From assembly GCA_030149365.1 (NCBI GenBank), contig JASBRP010000017.1, positions 1-64,000 on the forward strand: a stretch of DNA of 64,000 nucleotides, in the 5' to 3' direction. Below the pieces are notes generated by a model, which saw nothing but the letters and a program-made list of their open reading frames with translations, was not told the DNA's origin and made no database searches. This document shows positions 18,481 to 25,753 of the stretch, piece by piece (positions within the stretch are counted from its first letter, which is position 1; each line of letters begins with the position of its first letter). A program made the translations under genes and the position numbers. Origin of the DNA: Solimonas sp. (GTDB taxonomy: Bacteria > Pseudomonadota > Gammaproteobacteria > Nevskiales > Nevskiaceae).

Positions 18481-18930
18481 TCAAGCCCGCAGCCGATCCC
18501 CGTAGTTCACCAGCAGTATCCCCACCAGCACGAGCACCGCGCCCGCCACGCGCGGCATCGTCAGCGCCCGCTCTGCCAGTCCGAGAAAGCCCTGCCGGTC
18601 GAATAGCAGCGATGCACAGAGCTGGCCGCCGACGACCAGCGCCGTCATGCCGGCCAGCCCGATACGGGGCGCCAGCAGGATGCTGCCGGCGACGATCACC
18701 GCGCCCAGCAAGCCGCCGGTGAAGTGCCACCACTGCAACTGCGGCAGCGCCTGCAAGGCGCCGCGCTCGCTGCTGGCCAATGCCAGCAGCCCCATCGTCA
18801 GCGCGCCGACGGCAAAGGAGATCATCGTCGCCAGCACCACGCTGTCGCCGAGTTGCGCGCGCAGGTTGCTGTTGATGGCCGTCTGCAGCGGCAGCAGGAT
18901 GCCGACCGCGAATGCCAGTGCGTAGTACAT
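18481..18930 (-). CDS. Small DMT-superfamily membrane protein (DUF606/YdcZ type)
   Basis: 149 aa from ATG 18930, chosen because AAGGAG lies eight bases upstream; an upstream in-frame ATG (18948) has the SD inside its reading frame. Five hydrophobic segments are visible (ALAFAVGILLPLQTAIN, VVLATMISFAVGALTMGLL, FTGGLLGAVIVAGSILLAP, LAGMTALVVGGQLCASLLF, VAGAVLVLVGILLVNYGDR). This is half of an EamA-like transporter, as in the DUF606 family, and would work as a dimer in the inner membrane. Substrate unknown. The gene is monocistronic. Confidence 0.85.
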   Translation of the reverse strand: MYYALAFAVGILLPLQTAINSNLRAQLGDSVVLATMISFAVGALTMGLLALASSERGALQALPQLQWWHFTGGLLGAVIVAGSILLAPRIGLAGMTALVVGGQLCASLLFDRQGFLGLAERALTMPRVAGAVLVLVGILLVNYGDRLRA

Positions 18931-18979
18931 CGCGAACTCCTTATCCACTCGTCATGACGACGATGGTCAGCTGTGGAAC

Positions 18980-19088
18980 GTAGGGTGGGCCCAGCGAAGC
19001 GTGCCCACCATTCAGACCTTCGCATGGGAGGCACGCTTCGCTCGCCTGGAGGCGCCTACTTTTGGTAGCCCACCCTACGCCGCCATCC
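18980..19088. repeat. Nested inverted-repeat element, 109 bp
   Basis: Outer arms GTAGGGTGGGC (18980-18990) and GCCCACCCTAC (19078-19088) are perfect complements. Inside them AGCGAAGCGTGCC (18993-19005) pairs perfectly with GGCACGCTTCGCT (19030-19042). It lies in the gap between the DMT protein gene and the second acyl-CoA synthetase gene; no ORF fits it. Confidence 0.75.
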
Positions 19089-19118
19089 GTCAGGGCCGGA
19101 TAGTGTTGCCGTTCGCCC

Positions 19119-19209
19119 TGAGCCTGTCGAAGGGTGAACGGCAACCCGTGGACCTCGGCTGGAATCCGTTCATGCTTCGACAAGCTCAGCACGAACGGAT
19201 CGGGGGTTC
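19119..19209. repeat. Inverted pair of CCGTTCG..TGAGC.TGTCGAA palindromes
   Basis: The left unit (19119-19151) reads CCGTTCGCCCTGAGCCTG then TCGAAGGGTGAACGG. The right unit (19176-19209) is the inverted relative ending GCTCAGCACGAACGGA. The same family occurs at 31403-31481 and 38188-38268, always intergenic and always as an inverted pair. Confidence 0.75.
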
Positions 19210-19222
19210 AGTCCCGGAGCCC

Positions 19223-21031
19223 CTACAGCCGCAACTCCCCACTCCCGATCCGCTGGAACAGCTCCAGCGTCAAGGGCTCATAGCCGCGGCTGCGGTCGCA
19301 AAGCACGTACAGCGGCTCACTCGAACCCGCCGGATCGAAACCCTGCTTCTTCAGGTCCACCTTGCGGTACTTGAAGGTGCCGGTGACCTCCTGCTCCTCG
19401 CGCAGGCGCAGGAACAGCGGCACGGCGTAGGCCGGCAGCGTGTCGCAGAGATGCTTCGCCAGGCCGGGCCCGTCGAGCTTGCCGCCCTTCCAGGTCAGCG
19501 CCGCCATGCCGGCGCGGCCGTCGCAGCCGGCCAGCTGCACGCCGTAGACCACCGCCTGCTCCACCGCGGGGTGGCGATTGAGCGCGCCTTCCACCTCGGT
19601 GGTGGCCACGTTCTCGCCCTTCCAGCGGAAGGTGTCGCCCACGCGGTCCACGAAGGCGATGTGCTTGTAGCCCTGGTCGCGCACCAGGTCGCCGGTGTTG
19701 AACCAGCAGTCGCCCTTCTTGAAAACATCGCGGAACAGCTTGGCCTCGCTGGCCTTGGGATCGGTGTAGCCCTCGAAGGGCCGGCGCTCCGTGACCTCGC
19801 TGATCAACAGGCCGATGCCGCCCGAGGCCACCTTCTTCATGTGGCCCTTGGCGTCGCGCACTGGCTGCTCGGTGTCGGCGTCGAACTCCACGATGGCGAA
19901 GGTCATCGGGCAGAAGCCCGCGGTCTTGGTCAGGCCAAAGCCATTGATGAACGCCAGGTTGCCCTCGCTGGCGCCATAGAACTCGCAGATGCGCTCGATG
20001 CCGAAGCGGCTCTGGAACTCGTCCCAGATCTCCGGGCGCAGGCCGTTGCCGATGGACACGCGCACGCGGTGGTTGCGGTCGTTGCTGGTAGCCGGACGGT
20101 TCAGCAGGTAGCGGCACAGCTCGCCGATGTAGCAGAACGCGGTGGCGTTGTAGTCGCGGATCTCGTCCCAGAAGCGCGAGGCGCTGAACTTTCGGCTCAG
20201 CGCCAGCGTCGCACCGCTGCCCAACGCCGCTCCCCAGCTCACCGTGAGCGCGTTGTTGTGGTACAGCGGCAGGCAGCAGTAGAAGATGTCCTCGGGCTTC
20301 AGGCGCAGGGAGCCCTGGCCGACGCCGGCCATGCCGCTGAGCCAGCGGTAGTGCGACATCACCGAGGCCTTGGGCAGGCCAGTGGTGCCGGAGGTGAAGA
20401 TGTAGAAGGCCGGCTGCTTCTGGATGATCTGCGCCGTCTCCGGCGCATTGTCCTCCGGCATGTCGCGCACCAATGGCCGCATCGCGGTGTAGCCGCGCGG
20501 CGCCTTGCCCTCGCCTTCCCAGAGATACAGGCGCTCGCTGTCGCGGCCCGGCTCGCAGGTGGTGCTCTCCAGCGCGCCGACGCATTCCTCGCCGACGATG
20601 ATCACCTTGGCCTTGGCCAGGCGGATGCTGTGCTCCAGCACCTCACCGCGCTGCTGGTGATTGAGCATGCCGGCGATGGCGCCCAGCTTGACGATGCCGG
20701 CGACGCAGGCCAGCACCTCGGCGCGGTTCTCCATCAGCACGGCCACCGCATCGCCGGGACGCACACCCTTTTCACGCAACAGGGCCGCCACCTGGTTGGC
20801 CCAGGCGTTGAACTCCGCATAGGTCCAGCGACGATCCTCGAAGGCCAGTGCCACACGCCCGCCGTTATTGCGCGCGTGCTTCTCGATGATGGAGCCGATC
20901 GATCCGCGCCAGTTGGGCCGCAGCGAAATCAGCTGCAGCAGGCCCTTGTTCACCGTCATGAAGTCCGGCAGGGTGCTGACCACCCCCTTGGCGATGTCGC
21001 TCAGGCGCACGCGGTTGTCGTGATCGCTCAT
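19223..21031 (-). CDS. Long-/very-long-chain acyl-CoA synthetase (FATP-like)
   Basis: 602 aa adenylate-forming enzyme of the FATP/FadD6 type. Motifs are FYIFTSGTTGLPKASVMSHY, LPLYHNNALTVSWGAAL, CEFYGASEGNLAFIN (the FATP-type YGATEGN motif), DCWFNTGDLVRDQGYKHIAF, VDRVGDTFRWKGENVATTEV and TGTFKYRKVDLKKQGFDP. It would convert long-chain fatty acids or bile-acid-like acids to CoA esters at the membrane. It sits 58 bp downstream of a hotdog protein on the same strand, probably one operon. Separate from the ligase at 14471, which is a different subfamily. Confidence 0.9.
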   Translation of the reverse strand: MSDHDNRVRLSDIAKGVVSTLPDFMTVNKGLLQLISLRPNWRGSIGSIIEKHARNNGGRVALAFEDRRWTYAEFNAWANQVAALLREKGVRPGDAVAVLMENRAEVLACVAGIVKLGAIAGMLNHQQRGEVLEHSIRLAKAKVIIVGEECVGALESTTCEPGRDSERLYLWEGEGKAPRGYTAMRPLVRDMPEDNAPETAQIIQKQPAFYIFTSGTTGLPKASVMSHYRWLSGMAGVGQGSLRLKPEDIFYCCLPLYHNNALTVSWGAALGSGATLALSRKFSASRFWDEIRDYNATAFCYIGELCRYLLNRPATSNDRNHRVRVSIGNGLRPEIWDEFQSRFGIERICEFYGASEGNLAFINGFGLTKTAGFCPMTFAIVEFDADTEQPVRDAKGHMKKVASGGIGLLISEVTERRPFEGYTDPKASEAKLFRDVFKKGDCWFNTGDLVRDQGYKHIAFVDRVGDTFRWKGENVATTEVEGALNRHPAVEQAVVYGVQLAGCDGRAGMAALTWKGGKLDGPGLAKHLCDTLPAYAVPLFLRLREEQEVTGTFKYRKVDLKKQGFDPAGSSEPLYVLCDRSRGYEPLTLELFQRIGSGELRL

Positions 21032-21089
21032 CTTGGCTCCTCGTCTCTCTAATCGTTCTGTTTTGTGCGTGCCGGCGGCGGCATGCCGC

Positions 21090-21581
21090 CTACTTCTTCT
21101 TCGGCGTCCAGGCCCAGATCATCTCGCACTCGATCGGCTGCTCGCCGCTCTCGTCGGTGACCGTCACCGGCACCAGCAGGTCGCCCTTGGGCTCGCTGAG
21201 GATGCGCAGGCGCTGCTCGGCACTGAGCGTGGCCACGGCGCGCAGATCACCCTGGGCCCGCCGAACATAGCGGATGTTCATGCTCTTGATCACTAGTAAA
21301 TGACTGGAGGGCACGTTCATGCCGAATACTGAACCGGTTGCCGTTTCCGCCAGCAGCGCCATCGCCGCCGCATGCACGCCGCCGATGTGGTTCTGCACCT
21401 TCTTGCGATTCTCCAACACCAGGACCGAGCGCGACTCCGAGAGTTCCTCGAACTTCACGCCGGCGGTACCGGCAAAGCGCACCTGGAAGTTGAACATGCG
21501 CGTGACCGCGCGGCTGAACAGGGGCTTGGGCAGGAGCCGGACGCGGTCGACGGCGGTGCGGAGCAGGCTGGGCTTGGACAT
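21090..21581 (-). CDS. Hotdog-fold thioesterase-like protein (DUF4442)
   Basis: 163 aa. The central helix and strand pattern of a hotdog domain is visible in KVQNHIGGVHAAAMALLAET (asparagine/His-Gly region before the long helix) and in VIKSMNIRYVRRAQGDLRAV. The family is DUF4442, related to PaaI-type acyl-CoA thioesterases. It lies just upstream of the FATP-like synthetase gene, which supports an acyl-CoA role, but no catalytic residue can be assigned with certainty. No signal peptide. Confidence 0.78.
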   Translation of the reverse strand: MSKPSLLRTAVDRVRLLPKPLFSRAVTRMFNFQVRFAGTAGVKFEELSESRSVLVLENRKKVQNHIGGVHAAAMALLAETATGSVFGMNVPSSHLLVIKSMNIRYVRRAQGDLRAVATLSAEQRLRILSEPKGDLLVPVTVTDESGEQPIECEMIWAWTPKKK

Positions 21582-21713
21582 GGCGGACAGGCCGGAAATG
21601 GGAATCTCCCGAGCCTAGCACGCGCCTCCCGCCCCGCCCTTGCCCGTCCGCCCAGGGCCCTGCGGCCCGGCGGCGAATGCGCCGTCGGGGGATGACCGCT
21701 AGGACCTCAGGCC

Positions 21714-22583
21714 CTAGAAGAGGCCTTGCTCGGCAACCCGCAGCGACAGGCCCGCACGGCCCAACGCCAGCTGCAGCGCTTCCGCAGCCATGGGCCGGGA
21801 GACGAGTTCATCGATCCCCGGCGCCGGAATCTCGTCGGCGCCGACGGAGGCGGCCTGTGTCGTGGCGATGACATGCGGCCGGGCGACCTCGCCCTGCTGC
21901 ACCCGGATTTCCTTGACCACGTCGAAGTAGTCCCCGGCCGGCAGGTCGATATCCAGCAGCACGGCGCCGTAGTGCTCCAGCCGCAGCACCTCTACGGCCT
22001 CCTCGGCACTGCGCACCCAGTCGTGGCGCAGGCCTAGCTCGCGGACCAGGGCACGGCAGGTCCGGGCGGCACGCTCGTCGTGTTCCACGATCAGCACGCG
22101 ATGGGCGCGCTGTAGCGGCACGCCCGCAGCGGGCACTGGAGGCGCAACGACGGCCGCGGCGGCAACCGCCGCCGGGTTGTTGCGCGGATCGCGGACCATC
22201 GCCCGGTCGAGCAGCACGCGCTCGATGTGCAGGACCAGCGCATCCTCGTCCACGATCGCGCGTTCCTCGGCCGGCGTCGCCAGGGGCAGCGGCATCGCCT
22301 CTTCCTGGCTGCTTCCCTTGATCCGCAGTTGCGGCAGGGAATGGCTGCTGTCATAGAGGCAGACCGCACCCTCGAGCACGTAATAGACGTCCGCCGGACG
22401 GCTGCCGGCGCGATACAGCACCGTACCCGCCCGGTAGCGCTCGACGTGCATCGCCGGCAGCAGGCGGGCAAAGGCCTCGGCACTCAGGCGATTCAGGGGA
22501 TACAGGCGCTGCAGATGCAGCAGGACCAGCGCCTCCATCTCGGCCGGCGCCAGTTCCACGATTCCATCGCTCCAGGCGTTCAT
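21714..22583 (-). CDS. Cyclic-nucleotide-binding and receiver-domain protein
   Basis: 289 aa. Residues about 30-130 form a cNMP-binding-like beta roll (FARLLPAMHVERYRAGTVLY, ADVYYVLEGAVCLYD), without an evident phosphate-binding cassette. A Pro/Ala/Val linker leads to a response-regulator receiver domain (HRVLIVEHDERAARTCRALV) with the phospho-acceptor Asp211 in VLLDIDLP. The conserved Lys of the SKP motif is Arg (SRPM), and no output domain follows. The start overlaps the stop of the upstream gene (ATGA), so its partner is the Ala/Glu-rich membrane protein. A phosphorylation- or ligand-driven protein-interaction switch is inferred. Confidence 0.8.
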   Translation of the reverse strand: MNAWSDGIVELAPAEMEALVLLHLQRLYPLNRLSAEAFARLLPAMHVERYRAGTVLYRAGSRPADVYYVLEGAVCLYDSSHSLPQLRIKGSSQEEAMPLPLATPAEERAIVDEDALVLHIERVLLDRAMVRDPRNNPAAVAAAAVVAPPVPAAGVPLQRAHRVLIVEHDERAARTCRALVRELGLRHDWVRSAEEAVEVLRLEHYGAVLLDIDLPAGDYFDVVKEIRVQQGEVARPHVIATTQAASVGADEIPAPGIDELVSRPMAAEALQLALGRAGLSLRVAEQGLF

Positions 22584-24112
22584 AGGATTTCGATTTCCCG
22601 GCCGAGATCGGCTTCCAGTTCGTCGAGCACGTCGGTGACGGCGTCGAAGCGGCTGCGCCGCAGGAATGCACCCGCAACAGCCAAGCGACGCCCGGAGGCC
22701 TCGTCCTGCGCACGCGTGCGCAAGGCATCGATCCGCAGGCCAAGCTCATGGCCCCGGCCGCGGACGATGTGCTGGCGGGTGGTCATCAGCTCGGGTGGGA
22801 AGGCCTCTTCGTCCTCACTGCAGAAGGCCTCCAGCTCGCGCAGGGACCGGTCCGCGGCGTCCGTCCTGCCGCTGGAAATGCGGCGGAACACCGACGCCAG
22901 CCGCTCTTCCGGATGCAAGCCGCGCGCACGCTGGGCCGACAGCCTGCGGAGCAACGCCACCGTTTCCAGGTGACGAGCGTCGGCAGCCGCCGCGGGCGAC
23001 GGCTCGGGCAAGCCAACAGGATCGGTGACGGCCTCTGCCGGCGCTGCAGCCTCCGGGAAATCGAGCGCGGTGATCTCCTCCGCAACCGCAGCGATTACGG
23101 CGTCCAGCGCATCTGCCAGAGCCTCGGTCGGCGGCATTGCATCGCTGTCCACGGCCAGGAACTGCGGCTCCAGCGCCAAACCCATCGGGTCCTCGGCGGT
23201 AACCCATGCTTCGCCGGTCAGTTCCAGGGTTGCCGGCTCCGCCGGCATGACGTCCGCCACCTCCGCTTCCGGCAGGGCCTCGCCATCCGGCGTCGCCGCA
23301 AGCTGAGGTTCGGCCACTGCAGCGATCGGAGCCGGTGTCTCGGCGTCCAGAGGCTCCAGCTCGAAACACACCGGGGCGGCCTGCGGCTCTTCGACGAGGC
23401 TCGGCGATGCTTCGGCAAGCCGCTCCGAAGCGTCCGGCTCGGCCATGGCCGCCGGCGCAAGCTCCGTCATCTCCGGCTCCGGCAGCGCCTCGCCCGCCCG
23501 GTCCACAGGCTGCGATGGGGCGACTGCAGCGGCGGGCTCTGGGGTCTCGATGTCCAGGGACTCCAGTTCAAAGCGCGCCGGGGTCGCCTGAAGCTTCTCT
23601 TCCAGCAGGCCCGACCGTGCTTCGGCAAGCGGAGGCTCGGTGATGAACATCGCCGCGGGCGTCGCCTCCGCAAGATCCGGCTCCAGCCCCAGGGCGCGAA
23701 CCGGGATCGGCGCCTCGGCAGCGGCCGCCTCCACCGCCACGGCTGCCGTCATGCGGCGGCGACGCAGCAGGCCCTGCAGGAACCCCTGCAGCAGCATGCC
23801 GGCCGCCAGGGCGAGTGCTCCGATCAACCACGGCGAAAGCGAAGCGGTGATCGCCGCTTCCGGCGCCGGCTCGCTCGCCGATTGCGGCTGTGCCGAGGCC
23901 GGGGCGATAGCCGGCAGCCCTTGCTCCAGGCGCTGGCGCGAAACCTCGAAGCCCTGTTCCAGCTGCAACTGCAGCGGCGGGCAGTTCGCGGTATCGCAAC
24001 GCGGCGCTTCCGCCCAGGCCGGCAGGGCGGCGCTCATCAGGCCGGTGGCAAGCAACACGCTGCCCCTGCGCAGGAGGCCACGGAAGCATGAAGACGACAC
24101 CGAGCGACGCAT
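22580..24112 (-). CDS. Ala/Glu/Pro-rich membrane protein with helical C-terminal domain
   Basis: 510 aa, family not recognised. A signal-like hydrophobic segment ends AALPAWAEA (about residue 35). A short periplasmic part (PRCDTANCPPLQLQLEQGFE) is followed by a transmembrane helix (WLIGALALAAGMLLQGFLQG, about 95-115) and basic RRRR. Residues about 150-370 are disordered and acidic, with two imperfect repeats of about 70 residues (FELESLDIETPEPAAAV and FELEPLDAETPAPIAAV, each followed by EALPE-E). A helical C-terminal domain begins near residue 390 (LETVALLRRLSAQRARGLHP). The layout recalls FimV-type organisers; that is inference. It is translationally coupled to the cNMP/receiver gene. Confidence 0.72.
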   Translation of the reverse strand: MRRSVSSSCFRGLLRRGSVLLATGLMSAALPAWAEAPRCDTANCPPLQLQLEQGFEVSRQRLEQGLPAIAPASAQPQSASEPAPEAAITASLSPWLIGALALAAGMLLQGFLQGLLRRRRMTAAVAVEAAAAEAPIPVRALGLEPDLAEATPAAMFITEPPLAEARSGLLEEKLQATPARFELESLDIETPEPAAAVAPSQPVDRAGEALPEPEMTELAPAAMAEPDASERLAEASPSLVEEPQAAPVCFELEPLDAETPAPIAAVAEPQLAATPDGEALPEAEVADVMPAEPATLELTGEAWVTAEDPMGLALEPQFLAVDSDAMPPTEALADALDAVIAAVAEEITALDFPEAAAPAEAVTDPVGLPEPSPAAAADARHLETVALLRRLSAQRARGLHPEERLASVFRRISSGRTDAADRSLRELEAFCSEDEEAFPPELMTTRQHIVRGRGHELGLRIDALRTRAQDEASGRRLAVAGAFLRRSRFDAVTDVLDELEADLGREIEIL

Positions 24113-24223
24113 CGGGTTGAGCCGGTTGCTGGAACGGCGCGGAATCTGTCAGAAAACGCCGGGTTTTACGATCCCCGAACTGGGTATTAGTCCAATTCTC
24201 CCCCTGCCCGCGAAGCCAGCGCT

Positions 24224-25609
24224 ATGCTGGCCGCCAGCAGACCCGCCGAGGAGCCCGTGGCCGCCCCCCAGACCTTCTACGCCGACAGCGGCGGCAACGA
24301 CATCGCCTGGCAGACCCTGGGCGAGGGCGAGCTCGACCTCGTGCACCTGGGCGGCATCACCACCCAGGTGGACCTGCTCTGGGACCTGCCGGAAGTCGAG
24401 CGCTTCTGGCGGCAGATCACCCATTTTGCCCGACTGATCCTGTTCGACCGCCGCGGCATGGGCGCCTCCGCGCCGGTCTCGCCGCAGGCCCTGCCCAGTG
24501 CCGACGACTGGGCCGAGGACCTGCTGGCCGTGCTGGATGCCGCCGGCTCCGAAAAAGCTGCGATCTTCGCCGAGCGCGAGGCCTGCGCCATCGCCATCGC
24601 GTTCGCGGCGCGCTATCCCAAGCGCGTGTCGGCGCTGATCCTGGGCAACGCCACCGCGCGCTACCTGCGCGCGCCCGACCACCCGGTGGGCGAGTCGCCG
24701 GAGCGCGCCGAGCAGCACTGCACCATGCTGCGCAAGCACTGGGCCACGGAAAGCCTCGCCGCCACGCTGATCCCCGCCCGCGCCGGCGACAGCCACTTCC
24801 TGGCCGGCGTGGCACGCCTGCAACGCGCCGCCGCCACCCCGCGCGTGGTGGAAGCGCACACGCGCCACTTCCTCAACATGGACCTGCGCGACCGCCTGCC
24901 CGCGCTCCGCTGCCCCACCCTGCTGCTGCACCGGCGCGAGTATCCCTACATGGACGCCACCGCGCATGCGCAGTACCTGGAGGAGCGCATCGCCGGCAGC
25001 CGCCGCGTGGAGATCGACGGCAGCGAGTCCTTCTTCGCCATCGACCGCGGCGACGAAGTGCTGGGCATCGTCGAGGAATTCCTCACCGGCGGCCGCTCCC
25101 GCGTCTATGCCGACCGCGTGCTGGTGACCGTGCTGTTCCTGGACCTGGTCGGCTCCACCGTGCTGGCCACCGAGCGCGGCGACGCCGCCTGGCACGACCT
25201 GCTGAGCCGCTTCCACCGCATGGTGCGCAAGCAGTTGCACCGCTTCCGCGGGCACGAGGTGGACAACGCCGGCGACGGCTTCTTCGCCACCTTCGACAGC
25301 CCCGGCCGCAGCCTGCTCTGCGCCCGCGCCATCCGCGAGGAAGCCCGCGCCCTGGACCTGGAGATTCGCGTCGGCGTACACGCCGGTGAATGCGAAGTGG
25401 TGGGCCCCAGCGTGCGCGGTCTGACTGTGCACATCGGCGCCCGCGTGATGGGCGAGGCCTCGCCCGGCGACATCATGGTATCGAGCACCCTGCGCGCCCT
25501 GCTGGCCGGCTCGGACTTCGGCTTCCGGCGGAGGGGCGAGTACCGGCTGAAGGGCGTGGAGGGACGTTGGCGGCTGTATGCGCTGGATGACGAGGCGAGC
25601 GACGAGTAG
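24224..25609 (+). CDS. Alpha/beta-hydrolase and class III nucleotide cyclase fusion
   Basis: 461 aa from ATG 24224. GTG 24257 with GAGGAG upstream is an alternative start, and a TATGCT -10-like box covers the ATG. Residues about 15-280 are an alpha/beta-hydrolase fold (LILFDRRGMGASAPVS; GNATARYLRAPDHP). The nucleophile elbow normally GESEG reads AEREA, so the Ser is absent and hydrolysis is unlikely. Residues about 295-455 are a class III cyclase domain (VTVLFLDLVGSTVLATERGD with the metal Asp, GHEVDNAGDGFFATF with the second Asp, TVHIGARVMGEA). It probably makes cAMP in response to a ligand held by the dead hydrolase domain; this is inference from the family. Confidence 0.85.
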   Translation: MLAASRPAEEPVAAPQTFYADSGGNDIAWQTLGEGELDLVHLGGITTQVDLLWDLPEVERFWRQITHFARLILFDRRGMGASAPVSPQALPSADDWAEDLLAVLDAAGSEKAAIFAEREACAIAIAFAARYPKRVSALILGNATARYLRAPDHPVGESPERAEQHCTMLRKHWATESLAATLIPARAGDSHFLAGVARLQRAAATPRVVEAHTRHFLNMDLRDRLPALRCPTLLLHRREYPYMDATAHAQYLEERIAGSRRVEIDGSESFFAIDRGDEVLGIVEEFLTGGRSRVYADRVLVTVLFLDLVGSTVLATERGDAAWHDLLSRFHRMVRKQLHRFRGHEVDNAGDGFFATFDSPGRSLLCARAIREEARALDLEIRVGVHAGECEVVGPSVRGLTVHIGARVMGEASPGDIMVSSTLRALLAGSDFGFRRRGEYRLKGVEGRWRLYALDDEASDE

Positions 25610-25619
25610 CGCCATTGCT

Positions 25620-25742
25620 CCCCTCGCCCACCTGCGGGAGAGGGGTTGGGGGAGAGGGTCTCTGTAAAGCGCGGCTAAGCTAGCTCCTCCACGATCTACA
25701 GAAACCCTCTCCCCTGCCCCTCTCCCGCAAGCGGGCGAGGGG
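25620..25742. repeat. 123-bp near-perfect inverted repeat between convergent genes
   Basis: The left arm 25620-25666 (CCCCTCGCCCACCTGCGGGA...) and the right arm 25697-25742 are complementary over about 46 bases with few mismatches, separated by about 30 bases. Each arm contains smaller CCCCTCTCCC-type hairpins related to those at 10121 and 18421. It fills the gap between the convergent cyclase and purL genes and could serve as a bidirectional terminator. Confidence 0.75.
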
Positions 25743-25753
25743 TTCAAGAACGA

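Noticed and set aside
19001-21052. 683-codon plus-strand open frame
   Set aside because: Antisense of the FATP-like synthetase gene and running through intergenic palindromes.
10121-25742. C/T-rich hairpins as a CRISPR array
   Set aside because: Copies are kilobases apart, palindromic and without regular spacers or cas genes.
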